From Anaerostipes rhamnosivorans (GTDB taxonomy: Bacteria; Bacillota; Clostridia; Lachnospirales; Lachnospiraceae), in NCBI RefSeq assembly GCF_005280655.1, contig NZ_CP040058.1, positions 2,394,001-2,458,000 on the forward strand: a stretch of 64,000 nt of DNA, written 5' to 3'. Positions 1 to 7,954 of this stretch are shown one piece after another. Within the stretch, counting starts at the first letter, position 1; each line of letters begins with the position of its first letter. The position numbers and the translations under genes are program-made. The notes beneath the pieces were generated by a model. The model did not search any database. It worked only from the letters and a program-made list of their open reading frames with translations, and was not told the origin of the DNA.

Positions 1-21
1 CTCAAGTAATTTAATTTCCAT
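1..21 (-). CDS. Start of a gene running out of the window (unknown)
   Basis: Only the first seven codons (MEIKLLE) lie in the window, so no function can be given. An ATG on the minus strand at 21 is preceded by GGAGG at 31-35 with a 9-base gap. The start sits 225 bases beyond the end of the first tail-fibre gene, on the same strand, so it could be co-transcribed with it or have its own promoter. The upstream stretch 22-245 holds two GTCA-containing direct repeats about 19 bases apart (47-78) and is otherwise AT-rich without a gene. Confidence 0.55.
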
Positions 22-245
22 TCTATTTATCCTCCGAAATGCAGTTGTCAAATCTATCTGTTTTGTCAGATTCTATTTTAGCATATGTTGGATGATGAAA
101 GAAGAGTAGATAGGTGATATCTATGTTCTTTAAAAAGTCTATAGTCATATAATTCTCTGTTGTTGTAACTCTTTATCTTATTTTCTTAAATTGGTTTATG
201 TAGATTATTTATAAGTGACAATATATTTGTTATTTAAATTCCTAT

Positions 246-1082
246 TTACTTCGCAAACCATCCTGACCAGGATCCGTTAATTTTAACTCGTGTATATAAA
301 CCTCCATTTAAATTCCCCATACAAAGCACTTGTGAATATCTTCCACCTGCCGCAAATACTATTCCATAATAATTTTCTTTTCCCGGTACATCACAACCTC
401 CATAGTTATCGTAACTATTTATGTAAAAGATAAAATTTCCATTGTTTTCATCAAGTGAATCTATTATTTTTCTATTTGTTGGTAGTACTTTGTATGGAAG
501 TGATTCCTTAATCTTATTTAAATTTAAATCAGTACTATTTAAATCCGCATTTAAATCTTCAATTCTTTCGTCAAGATTTACAATTGAGTTTTTCAAACTT
601 TGAATCTCTCCTGCATGTACCTGATATTGCTCGATGCTTACCAGACCCACAGAGTTTACATCAACCTCAAACGGTGCTGTATTTGAAGTTTTGATTACAA
701 AGTCCCATGTGATAGAAAACCCTGGTCCCTCTGTCGCAGAAGGAATATGCTTTGCCTCTGAAGCCTGGGCAAGACAATATAAAATTTCTCCTTCCTCCGG
801 ATCCTGCGCGTAAATGCCAATCTGCCAGAGATCATACCCTTCTTCCAAACCTATATTCTCTAACAACACTGGAAGGATAGTTTTATCTCCTTCTATTCTA
901 ACTGGCTGCAAGGTAATTTCTTTTCCGCCATCTGTCACATTTGTCTGCTGTCTCAGGTTCACCACAGGAACTTTGGCACCCCCGCTGACCACCTTTGTAA
1001 TATGTAAAGTTTGTCCGTCCACAAGTTTTGCCTGCAGAGCTGTCCCTTTGTCTGTTAAAACTGCATTTTCCCAAATATTCAT
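246..1082 (-). CDS. Phage tail-collar fibre-like protein, copy 1
   Basis: A 278-residue protein. Its first ~150 residues look like the N-terminal domain of phage tail-collar fibre proteins (DUF3751 type): a LTDKG motif at residues 9-13, a GYDLWQIGIYAQDP stretch and GEILYCLAQ follow the family pattern. A short heptad-like coiled region (about residues 165-200) leads to a C-terminal tip rich in Gly, Tyr and Trp that ends in NGSWSGWFAK, as in receptor-binding tips. The start at 1082 is chosen because AGGAGG lies 6-7 bases upstream and the paralogue starts at the same MNIWE sequence. No capsid, sheath or baseplate genes are near, so it is an orphan fibre, a prophage or tailocin remnant, or part of a system lying left of the window. 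Confidence 0.8.
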   Translation of the reverse strand: MNIWENAVLTDKGTALQAKLVDGQTLHITKVVSGGAKVPVVNLRQQTNVTDGGKEITLQPVRIEGDKTILPVLLENIGLEEGYDLWQIGIYAQDPEEGEILYCLAQASEAKHIPSATEGPGFSITWDFVIKTSNTAPFEVDVNSVGLVSIEQYQVHAGEIQSLKNSIVNLDERIEDLNADLNSTDLNLNKIKESLPYKVLPTNRKIIDSLDENNGNFIFYINSYDNYGGCDVPGKENYYGIVFAAGGRYSQVLCMGNLNGGLYTRVKINGSWSGWFAK

Positions 1083-1193
1083 GATAATACCTCCTGATAT
1101 AAACGACTGTTTCACAGAAGCCATCCAAAAAACTATGGCTATGCTGCCTTTTTATTTCTTTAGATCATGATCTTTATAAAAAATATAGCATAG

Positions 1194-1234
1194 TGCCCTG
1201 GGGCAATGTGGGCAAGTTAATGTAGGGACAATTG
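1194..1234 (-). promoter_or_regulatory. Shared upstream motif of tail-fibre gene 1 (operator/promoter candidate)
   Basis: On the minus strand three TTG(T/C)CC hexamers with start spacings of 16 and 9 bases are followed by the perfect palindrome TGCCC-TG-GGGCA (1194-1205). The middle TTGCCC (1210-1215) is 17 bases from TATGCT (1187-1192), a possible -10 box. The same arrangement recurs at 2171-2211 before the paralogue, while the intervening noncoding sequence differs. This suggests a shared regulator; which one is unknown. Confidence 0.5.
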
Positions 1235-1289
1235 AGTTTCTAAACATATGTTATGTAACTAAATTTAAGTGATAATACTTCTATACATA

Positions 1290-2117
1290 TTAAACTCCTA
1301 TTTTTTTTAGCAGAACCCTAAATTGTTTATCAACCATATGTGTTGTACTGTTGCAATAAACCCGTATCTCTTTAGGATCTAGTATGGTAAATAGCCTACT
1401 AGGATCATTTGCGTTATTAAGGCCATATCCCCCACGCCACGATTCATATAGGACCTCTATAGCAACAACAATACAATTATCTTGTTTAAAACCCGATGGA
1501 TATTTTAGATTTGTAAAACCAGAATTTGTAATAAAAGTTCCCGTTACTGTTGTAAAATCCGCAGTTACATTATGTAAATCCGCATTTAATTCCTCAATTC
1601 TTCCGTCAAGATCTACAATTGAACTTTTCAGACTGCCAATCTCAGCTGTATGAACCTGATACTGCTCAATATTCACCAGCCCTACGGGGTTTAAAGTAAT
1701 ATCAAATGGTGCAGTATTGGATGTTTTAAAACAAAAATCCCATGTGATAGAAAAACCAGGACCTTCTGTAGCGGAAGGAATATGTTTTGCCTCCGATGCC
1801 TGGGCAAGACAGTATAAAATCTCTCCCTCATCTGGATCCTGGGCGTATATGCCAACCTGCCAAAGATCATAACCCTTCTCCAGTTCTTTATTTTCCAACA
1901 ATACCGGAACAATCATCTTATCCCCTTCAATTCTACTTGGCTGCAGGGTAATTTCCTTTCCTCCACCGGTTACACTCTTCTGCTGCCGCAGATTCACCAC
2001 TGGAACCTTCACAGCCCCAGTCATCACCCTTGTGATTTGCAATGTCTTTCCATCCACTAACTTTGCCTGAAGAGCTGCCCCTTTGTCCGTCAATACTGTA
2101 CTTTCCCAAATATTCAT
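1290..2117 (-). CDS. Phage tail-collar fibre-like protein, copy 2
   Basis: A 275-residue paralogue of the neighbouring gene. Residues 1 to about 195 align without gaps to copy 1 (same MNIWE start, LTDKG, GYDLWQ, GEILYCLAQASEAKHIPS), but the last ~80 residues are unrelated: this copy ends in a compact domain with ESWRGGYGLNN and FRVLLKKIGV. That is the usual pattern for fibres that keep an attachment domain and swap the receptor-binding tip. The start at 2117 is supported by GGAG 8 bases upstream and by the shared N-terminus. Both genes are co-oriented and about 170 bases apart, each with its own upstream motif, so they arose by tandem duplication of a promoter-plus-gene cassette followed by tip replacement. 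Confidence 0.8.
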   Translation of the reverse strand: MNIWESTVLTDKGAALQAKLVDGKTLQITRVMTGAVKVPVVNLRQQKSVTGGGKEITLQPSRIEGDKMIVPVLLENKELEKGYDLWQVGIYAQDPDEGEILYCLAQASEAKHIPSATEGPGFSITWDFCFKTSNTAPFDITLNPVGLVNIEQYQVHTAEIGSLKSSIVDLDGRIEELNADLHNVTADFTTVTGTFITNSGFTNLKYPSGFKQDNCIVVAIEVLYESWRGGYGLNNANDPSRLFTILDPKEIRVYCNSTTHMVDKQFRVLLKKIGV

Positions 2118-2170
2118 GTTTTTTCTCCTTTTAATTAATAACAAAACCTGCAAGCAAGAATATAACATGA

Positions 2171-2211
2171 TGCCCAAGGGCAATGTGGGCAAGTTCTATT
2201 TGGGGCAATTA
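2171..2211 (-). promoter_or_regulatory. Shared upstream motif of tail-fibre gene 2 (operator/promoter candidate)
   Basis: Second copy of the motif before tail-fibre gene 1. It has three TTGCCC-like hexamers at the same 16- and 9-base spacings and a TGCCC-NN-GGGCA palindrome at 2171-2182. The -10 region is poorer here than in copy 1, so an activator-dependent promoter is possible. Conservation of spacing and loss of similarity outside it are the main support. Confidence 0.5.
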
Positions 2212-2234
2212 CTTCCATAAAAGACAGCATAAAA

Positions 2235-2400
2235 CAAAGTGGCAAGCCACTTCAACCCTCCAACCCCTCACGCATTTGTGTGCATAGTGCCCGCATGGCT
2301 TTTTTGTTCCATAGGGAGGTTCGGGGAACTTTCCTATGTAAAAAAGTGTCTTCGACACTTCAACTCCCCTGCCCCTCACTCATGAGGGGTTAAGGCTTTT
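2235..2400. repeat. Dispersed palindromic repeat with terminator-like hairpin
   Basis: This gene-free stretch before the transposase carries ACGCATTTGTGTGCATA and an imperfect hairpin (about 2301-2348, CTTTTTT...CATAGGG / CCTATG...AAAAAAG). The same combination recurs at 28291-28369. Two further small hairpins follow, AGTGTCTTCGACACT and a CCCCTCA...TGAGGGG stem. These may be the left end of the insertion element or a chromosomal repeat it landed in; the sequence alone does not decide. Confidence 0.55.
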
Positions 2401-2431
2401 CTTTTGTCTCTTTTTCCTTCATAATAGTCCT

Positions 2432-3577
2432 ATGAATATATTACAGAAAATCTTTTGTGACCATTATGAAGAAATCAAATATACTCTCCATCCTCGTCCT
2501 TCTGTCATCCAAAACATTGACCGAATGCTTCATTGTGGCGACCCTTCTTTCGGTGGTGCCATGTATGGATGCTCCAAATGTGGCAACTTAAAGTTTGTTC
2601 CTTTTCGTTGCAAAAGCCGTTTCTGTCCTACCTGCGGTGCCAAGTATTCCATTGACCGCACTACTTCTATGGCTTTTAAAATCATCAACGTCAAACACAG
2701 ACATTGTGTTTTTACCATTGCAGATGAACTTCGCTCTTACTTCCTCCAGGATCGTTCTCTTCTTAACTGCCTTTTTTCTGCTGTAAGAAGTGTCATTCTC
2801 CGCATGTTCCACAAGGATAATCAAACAGAATTATTTACTCCTGGTTTCATTCTTGTCCTTCATACCTTTGGCAGAGATTTGAAATGGAACCCGCATATTC
2901 ACTGTCTCCTTTCAGAAGGTGGTCTGGGCAAAAGTGGCCTGTGGCAGGCAAAATCACATTTTAACTATACTTTCATGCGCAGCTCCTTTCAAACTGCTCT
3001 TTTGAATGAACTTAAGAAGAAACTTCCTCATTCTTTCAAAGAAGTGGTCTCTCAGGTTTACAAAAACAGCAGGGATGGCTTTTATGTCTATGCAAAACCA
3101 AACCGCTGTAAGCCAAAACAGGTGATTAACTACATCGGCCGGTATCTGGGCAGACCCGTCATCGCCACTTCCCGCATTGATCTCTACAACTCTATTGATG
3201 ATACGGTCACGTTTCATTACAACCGTCATGAAGATGATCACTATGTGGAAGAAACTCTTCCCTCCATGGACTTCATCAAAAGACTGATCCGACACATTCC
3301 AGAAAAACATTTTAAACAAGTTCGTTACTATGGGCTTTATGCCAGATCCCATATAGAAGATTACAAACTCCATCATGCGATCCATTCATCAATGCATAAA
3401 TTTTATCTTTCTATGAACAGATGGCGGGACTGTATCAGTCTCTCTTTTGGATATGACCCGATTCAATGCCCATGCTGTAACCAAAAAATGGAATTGCTCG
3501 AAATTTATCATAACCACAAGCGCGTTCCTCTCGATGAACTTTATCGAAAAGCCAAGGAAAAATATCATGGTCCTTAA
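2432..3577 (+). CDS. IS91-like (HUH, Y1) transposase
   Basis: A 381-residue rolling-circle-type transposase. The N-terminus carries a zinc ribbon (CSKCG near residue 47, then CKSRFCPTCG), as in Transposase_Zn_ribbon proteins. The HUH motif is NPHIHCLL near residue 155, and the likely catalytic tyrosine is in INYIGRYLGRP, matching the Y2_Tnp family. A C-terminal CPCC motif probably binds metal as well. Length and order match complete IS91/IS801-like transposases, so it may be active. No good ribosome site is seen before the ATG at 2432. Such elements lack long terminal inverted repeats and make no target duplication, so the exact ends cannot be read here. Confidence 0.88.
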   Translation: MNILQKIFCDHYEEIKYTLHPRPSVIQNIDRMLHCGDPSFGGAMYGCSKCGNLKFVPFRCKSRFCPTCGAKYSIDRTTSMAFKIINVKHRHCVFTIADELRSYFLQDRSLLNCLFSAVRSVILRMFHKDNQTELFTPGFILVLHTFGRDLKWNPHIHCLLSEGGLGKSGLWQAKSHFNYTFMRSSFQTALLNELKKKLPHSFKEVVSQVYKNSRDGFYVYAKPNRCKPKQVINYIGRYLGRPVIATSRIDLYNSIDDTVTFHYNRHEDDHYVEETLPSMDFIKRLIRHIPEKHFKQVRYYGLYARSHIEDYKLHHAIHSSMHKFYLSMNRWRDCISLSFGYDPIQCPCCNQKMELLEIYHNHKRVPLDELYRKAKEKYHGP

Positions 3578-3636
3578 TCTTTACTCCCACAGCCTCCTCC
3601 GCTGTGATATACTGAACCAAACGGAGGACAATCAAA

Positions 3637-3816
3637 ATGGATCCAAAACACATCGAGGAACTCAGACAAACGTATATGCAGCATCCACCTGAAGGGATGA
3701 CCACGAAAGACATCAGATCTATGAGCGATGATGACTTACTGGATATGGATTATTTCCTGCATGAGGAGGATGATCTTGATGATGAAATCGGAGAAGAAGG
3801 TTTTTATCTCTTCTAA
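3637..3816 (+). CDS. Small acidic protein next to IS91-like transposase
   Basis: A 59-residue acidic protein, MDPKHIEELRQTY... ending EEGFYLF, not recognised as any named family. It is preceded by GGAGG (3623-3627) about 9 bases before the ATG, so translation is well supported, better than for the transposase itself. It follows the transposase by 59 bases on the same strand and probably belongs to the element as an accessory gene. The many Asp and Glu residues in the second half could suit a protein partner or a DNA mimic, but that is speculation. Confidence 0.65.
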   Translation: MDPKHIEELRQTYMQHPPEGMTTKDIRSMSDDDLLDMDYFLHEEDDLDDEIGEEGFYLF

Positions 3817-3912
3817 TCCATTTCATCTGTTTGCCATGCCCATCTTTTGATGGGTATATTTTTTTATTCTAAACACCCCTTTATAGGAAACGACAAGTTT
3901 CCTATAAAGGAA

Positions 3913-3956
3913 CAAAAAAACAGCTCAGACCCTTATAAATAAGGGCCTAAGCCGTT
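3913..3956 (-). terminator. Terminator of tRNA-Thr
   Basis: On the minus strand, just after the tRNA, a GGCTTAGGCCCTTA / TAAGGGTCTGAGC stem with small mismatches is followed by seven T residues. This is a standard intrinsic terminator placed about 10 bases after the tRNA 3' end. Confidence 0.8.
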
Positions 3957-3966
3957 TCTTACGATA

Positions 3967-4039
3967 AGCTGATGACGGGAGTTGAACCCGTGACCTCCTC
4001 ACTACCAATGAGGTGCGCTACCACCTGTGCCACATCAGC
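3967..4039 (-). tRNA. tRNA-Thr (GGT)
   Basis: The acceptor arms GCTGATG/CATCAGC pair over 7 bp. The anticodon stem CCTCA/TGAGG holds the loop TTGGTAG, giving anticodon GGT (threonine, ACC/ACU codons). The T-loop reads GTTCAACTC. CCA is not encoded. It stands alone between the IS-like element and the phosphoesterase gene. Confidence 0.95.
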
Positions 4040-4088
4040 AAGACCGTTATTAAATTTATCATACACATCGAATCTTGTCAATATTTTT

Positions 4089-4793
4089 TCATATTTTTAT
4101 GTAAAATTCTTTCTGGTCATTCAGTCTGAGACAGCCTAAGTTTTCTCCGTAAGCGCACCCACAGTCAATGGCGATTCTCCGGTCCCACCTAGTTATGTGA
4201 AATGCCGCCGCCTGTTCCCTGGATTCCTCCGGCAGATCTTTCGCATAATAAAGCAGCGCACCTGTAGGGGTGTGCCCAAAGATGACGGTATACGGACAGG
4301 ACAATTTTGCATTAAAAAACTCCCTGCGGATCCATAAAAGGGTGTCACGGTCCATAGCAGCAATCTGTTCCTCCGATTCTCCCCTGGATACGTCAATTCC
4401 TGCATGTACTAACAGATACTGCTTCCCTTCTACCGAGATCATACGGTACAGGGGAAGATTTTTTACAAACTCAATGCACCGTTCCTGCTCCTCCTTCGGA
4501 AAGGACATCAGGGAAGCTAAAGTGACTCCTCCCCCGTTAAAAAGCCATGTCTCATACCAGGATTCCTCATCATTCATAGTTCTCAACATCATATCCTCAT
4601 GATTTCCCATGAGAAGAACCATATTCTTCTGCCCCCTGATATATTCCAGCAGCTTGATGCCGTCCGGTCCCCGGTCCACCACGTCTCCGATGATATACAG
4701 TTTGTCTTCGGAGGAAAACTGAATCTTCTCAAGCATCTCAAAAAAAGCCCGGCTTTGGCCGTGAATGTCAGACAGCACATAGATCTTCTGCAT
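4089..4793 (-). CDS. PPP-family metallophosphoesterase (ApaH-like)
   Basis: A 234-residue serine/threonine-phosphatase-like metallophosphoesterase. All metal-site motifs are present: SDIHG at the N-terminus, GDVVDRG, GNHED, and histidines in LLVHAG and FGHTPTG. Members of this size hydrolyse phosphoproteins or dinucleoside polyphosphates (Ap4A); the sequence does not tell which. It is the last gene of the cysE-cysS-mrnC-rlmB-sigH cluster, 18 bases after sigH, so it is likely co-transcribed with it. Confidence 0.85.
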   Translation of the reverse strand: MQKIYVLSDIHGQSRAFFEMLEKIQFSSEDKLYIIGDVVDRGPDGIKLLEYIRGQKNMVLLMGNHEDMMLRTMNDEESWYETWLFNGGGVTLASLMSFPKEEQERCIEFVKNLPLYRMISVEGKQYLLVHAGIDVSRGESEEQIAAMDRDTLLWIRREFFNAKLSCPYTVIFGHTPTGALLYYAKDLPEESREQAAAFHITRWDRRIAIDCGCAYGENLGCLRLNDQKEFYIKI

Positions 4794-4811
4794 GAATACT
4801 CCCCCTTTAGG

Positions 4812-5393
4812 TTATGGACTTTCTTCCCCTAACTTCCTGCGGATCCTCTGGATCGCATTGTCAATTGATTTTGTCGGCTTGTCCAGTTTCCTGGCGATTT
4901 CTACATAGTTCTCTCCGCTGAGATAAAGCTCCATCACATCTTTTTCAAATCCGCTGAGTTTCGTCTCGATCTTCTTATAGTAATCAGATATATTTTCCTT
5001 TTGTATTAGAACCTGTTCCGGATTCGTATCCTCTTCCATGAACTGTTCTTCCTCTCCATGATCATTAAACAGCGAAATATAGTTATTTAACGGACCATGT
5101 TTTTTTCTCTTGGAAGCGGTCACTGTCGTATAAATCTGACGTTTGACACAAAGGGATGCAAACGTGGAAAATGACGCATTTTTGTCTTTGTCATAATTTT
5201 TAACAGCTTTGAAAAGGCCGATCATGCCTTCCTGGATCAAGTCCTCCTCATCCGCTCCGGCAAGAAAAAACTTTCTGGACTCTCTGCGCACCAGTCCCCC
5301 ATACCGGTTTAACAGAAAATCCATCGCCTGATCATCTCCAAGTTTAATTTCATCCAACAATTCCTGGTCAGAATAATCTTTAAATATTTTCAT
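4812..5393 (-). CDS. sigH: RNA polymerase sigma-H factor
   Basis: A 193-residue sigma factor of the sigma-70 family, close to the usual SigH length. Region 2 shows DLIQEGMIGLFKAVKNYD and FSTFASLCVKRQIYTTV; region 4 is ENYVEIARKLDKPTKSIDNAIQRIRRKL, a helix-turn-helix that reads the -35 box. In spore-forming Firmicutes SigH opens the early sporulation programme and also serves transition-state genes. The place next to rlmB and mrnC is the conserved one in Firmicutes and supports the assignment. It starts 7 bases after the rlmB stop, so expression is coupled to that operon. Confidence 0.95.
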   Translation of the reverse strand: MKIFKDYSDQELLDEIKLGDDQAMDFLLNRYGGLVRRESRKFFLAGADEEDLIQEGMIGLFKAVKNYDKDKNASFSTFASLCVKRQIYTTVTASKRKKHGPLNNYISLFNDHGEEEQFMEEDTNPEQVLIQKENISDYYKKIETKLSGFEKDVMELYLSGENYVEIARKLDKPTKSIDNAIQRIRRKLGEESP

Positions 5394-5400
5394 AGCACCT

Positions 5401-6141
5401 CTATTTTAGAAGTCTCTGTCTCACAATTTCATAAGCCAGCACACCGGCAGCCACAGACGCATTCAATGAATCAATATCACCATTCATAGGAATGGAAGCA
5501 ATATAATCACAGCGCTCTTTGACTAAACGGCTGACTCCGCTGCCTTCGTTTCCGATGACCAGCCCGATGGGCCCAGTCAGATTCTGGCGGTACATGACTT
5601 CCCCTTCCATATCAGCACAGACAAACCACAGTCCCCGCTCCTTTAATTCTTCCATCGTCTTTGAAAGGTTGGTCACTTTCACGACCGGTGTATAGTTGAT
5701 GGCCCCGGCGGAAGTTTTGGCCACTGTCGATGTCAGCCCCACAGCTCTGCGCTTCGGAATGATCACTCCGTGGGCTCCCGCAAGGTTTGCAGTCCTTATG
5801 ATGGCCCCCAGATTGTGTGGGTCCTCAATACCGTCCAGAAGAATAAAGAATGGATCCTCATTTTTTTCTTCTGCCTTGCGGAAAAGATCATCAAGCTGTG
5901 CATACTCATAAGCCGCAGCCATGGCTACCACACCCTGGTGATGCTCATTTGTCAGCTGGTCTAAGCGTTCCTTTTCTACAAAATTCAGAACCGCATCCGT
6001 CTTTTTTGCTTCTCTTACAATGGTTCTGATAGGACCGTCTTGGCATCCGTCCAAGATAAAGATCTTGTCGATCGGTTTGCCTGCCCTCAACGCTTCCAGC
6101 ACGGCATTCCTGCCCGCCAGCAAATATTCTTCGTAGCTCAT
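5401..6141 (-). CDS. rlmB: 23S rRNA (guanosine-2'-O-)-methyltransferase RlmB-like
   Basis: A 246-residue SpoU/TrmH-family 2'-O-methyltransferase. It has the N-terminal substrate-binding domain (YLLAGRNAVLEAL) and the knotted SAM-binding domain with DGIEDPHNLGAIIRTA (motif 1), GLVIGNEGSGVS (motif 2) and SIPMNGDIDSLNASVAAG (motif 3). In E. coli RlmB methylates G2251 of 23S rRNA; in Firmicutes this copy (YacO) is assumed to do the same or a related site. Its start overlaps the mrnC stop by four bases, so the two are translationally coupled. Confidence 0.93.
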   Translation of the reverse strand: MSYEEYLLAGRNAVLEALRAGKPIDKIFILDGCQDGPIRTIVREAKKTDAVLNFVEKERLDQLTNEHHQGVVAMAAAYEYAQLDDLFRKAEEKNEDPFFILLDGIEDPHNLGAIIRTANLAGAHGVIIPKRRAVGLTSTVAKTSAGAINYTPVVKVTNLSKTMEELKERGLWFVCADMEGEVMYRQNLTGPIGLVIGNEGSGVSRLVKERCDYIASIPMNGDIDSLNASVAAGVLAYEIVRQRLLK

Positions 6142-6569
6142 TCATTTTCTCCTAAATCTAATCCTATTTTTATCAACTCCACAGCACGCCCCATCTTCCC
6201 GGACAAATACAAATATCCCATCAGGGCTTCAACTCCTGTGGCCATGCGGTATTCAACGATGGAAGCATTTTTTGCGGCGGTGGCGGATTTAGCGTTCCGC
6301 CCTCGCTTATAGACAGCTGATTCTTCATCGGTCAGCCTTTCTTTTATTCTATCATAAACCCGGGCCTGTGCGGAAGCTTTTACCATGCTGCTGGACTTTT
6401 GGTGATACTTATTGACACTCATATTCCCTTCAGAGATCACCAGAGTCCTGACGGCGAGTTCATAAACCGCATCTCCAATGTAGGCGAGCCCCAGAGGAGA
6501 GTAGGTCTTTGGATCTATTTTTGGCAGATCAAGCCCCTGTATCATAAATTCAATTAAGCTCGTTTCCAT
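6138..6569 (-). CDS. mrnC: Mini-ribonuclease 3
   Basis: A 143-residue protein made only of an RNase III catalytic domain, without the dsRNA-binding domain. The signature region LGLAYIGDAVYELAVR contains the catalytic Asp, and a second acidic patch sits near ALMGYLYLSG. Mini-III matures the ends of 23S rRNA in B. subtilis. The gene overlaps the end of cysS by 16 bases and the start of rlmB by four, the standard order in this phylum. Confidence 0.94.
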   Translation of the reverse strand: METSLIEFMIQGLDLPKIDPKTYSPLGLAYIGDAVYELAVRTLVISEGNMSVNKYHQKSSSMVKASAQARVYDRIKERLTDEESAVYKRGRNAKSATAAKNASIVEYRMATGVEALMGYLYLSGKMGRAVELIKIGLDLGENE

Positions 6570-7954
6570 TTTACGCCTTCTCTTGTATCCTTTAAAATGA
6601 TTCCTTTTTCCAACAGTTCGTCTCTGATCTCATCCGCTCTGCCAAAGTTCTTATCTTTTCTTGCCTGATTTCGTTCTTCGATGAGCTGTTCAATCTCCTC
6701 ATCCAGGATTCCTTCCTCCTGCTTTGTCTCAATCCCAAGAACCCCGCATAAGGTTTCTAACGTTTCCAAAAGCTTCTTGGCGTAGGCACTGGAGCCCTCT
6801 TTCACCGTTGTGTTGGAAAGTTTAACGATCTCAAAGATAGCGGAAATGGCATCTGCGGTGTTAAAGTCATCCTCCATGGCTTCCTCAAACTTAGCGGTCA
6901 GCTTCCCAGCCTCCGCAAGGTTTTGCTCTTCCTCACTGCTCAACTCTGTTTCCGGCATGCAAGCCCGGTCTCTCAAAAGATCAATGGCCGTCAAGATCCG
7001 GTCCAGGCTGTTCTTTGCAGACTCAACAAGAGTATCACTAAAATTCAACGGGTTTCTATAATGGGCGCTCAGCATAAAAAACCTGATGACCTGAAGCGGG
7101 TACTTTTCACTGATCTCCCGCACCGTAAAAAAGTTCCCCGCCGATTTCGACATTTTCTGGTTGTCGATATTTAAGAAACCGTTGTGCATCCAGTAATTTG
7201 CAAAACATTCGTCATTGCAAGCTTCACTCTGGGCAATCTCATTTTCATGGTGTGGGAAGATCAAGTCCTCTCCACCTGCATGGATGTCGATGGTGTCGCC
7301 AATATACTTTTTGGACATCTCAGAACATTCGATATGCCATCCGGGGCGGCCTTTCCCCCACGGGGACGGCCATGCGATCTCTCCCTCTTTCTTCGGTTTC
7401 CAGAGCACAAAATCCAACGGATCCTTTTTCCCTTCTTCTCCACGGACTTTAATGTCCCTGTGGCCGCCTTCCAAATCGTCTATATTCTTTTTGGAAAGCT
7501 TTCCGTATCCCTCAAATGAACGTGTTTTAAAGTAAACCGTTCCGTTTGATTCATATGCGTGGCCCTTCTCGATTAAAGTCTCGATCATACGGATCATTCC
7601 GTCTATCTCTTCCGTGGCTTTTGGCTGGTGCGTTGCCGGTTTTACATTCAAACCTTCCATATCCTTTTTACATTCCTCGATATAGCGCTCTGCGATCTCT
7701 GTAGCGGACACACCTTCCTCGTTGGCCTTTTTAATAATCTTGTCATCCACATCCGTAAAGTTTGACACATAGTTGACATCATAACCTTTGTATTCAAAAT
7801 ATCTGCGGACGGTATCAAAGATGATCATGGGCCGTGCATTTCCAATGTGAATGTAATTATAAACTGTGGGTCCGCACACATATATCCCTACTTTGCCCGG
7901 ATGCACCGGTACAAATTCCTCTTTTTTTCTTGTCAGTGTATTGTAGATCTTCAT
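6554..7954 (-). CDS. cysS: Cysteinyl-tRNA synthetase
   Basis: A 466-residue class I synthetase that charges tRNA-Cys. The zinc-site Cys27, the HIGN motif at 36-39, WHIECSEM and GGEDLIFPHHENE (zinc ligands) and KMSKSAGN are all present, so it looks fully functional. The start chosen is the second of two adjacent ATGs, which stands 7 bases from AGGAG, whereas the first is only 4 away. The start overlaps the cysE stop, tying it to serine acetylation, and both sit behind the cysteine T-box leader at 8717-8960. Confidence 0.96.
   Translation of the reverse strand: MKIYNTLTRKKEEFVPVHPGKVGIYVCGPTVYNYIHIGNARPMIIFDTVRRYFEYKGYDVNYVSNFTDVDDKIIKKANEEGVSATEIAERYIEECKKDMEGLNVKPATHQPKATEEIDGMIRMIETLIEKGHAYESNGTVYFKTRSFEGYGKLSKKNIDDLEGGHRDIKVRGEEGKKDPLDFVLWKPKKEGEIAWPSPWGKGRPGWHIECSEMSKKYIGDTIDIHAGGEDLIFPHHENEIAQSEACNDECFANYWMHNGFLNIDNQKMSKSAGNFFTVREISEKYPLQVIRFFMLSAHYRNPLNFSDTLVESAKNSLDRILTAIDLLRDRACMPETELSSEEEQNLAEAGKLTAKFEEAMEDDFNTADAISAIFEIVKLSNTTVKEGSSAYAKKLLETLETLCGVLGIETKQEEGILDEEIEQLIEERNQARKDKNFGRADEIRDELLEKGIILKDTREGVKWKRA

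Larger units (their letters stand above)
2235..3910. mobile_element. IS91-like insertion element (approximate limits)
   Basis: The transposase and the 59-residue partner gene are flanked by hairpins: the mosaic repeat at 2235-2400 and a perfect 14-bp stem at 3878-3910 (CCTTTATAGGAAAC / GTTTCCTATAAAGG). The limits are guesses, because IS91-type elements have short, non-repeated ends. The element separates the tail-fibre pair from the housekeeping operon to the right. Confidence 0.45.

Noticed and set aside
246..2117. A complete tailocin or contractile injection system
   Set aside because: Only fibre-like genes are seen; no sheath, tube, baseplate or ATPase gene lies in the window.
2954..3385. 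Open frame of 143 codons opposite the transposase
   Set aside because: It lies wholly antisense to the HUH transposase, whose motifs fix the coding strand.
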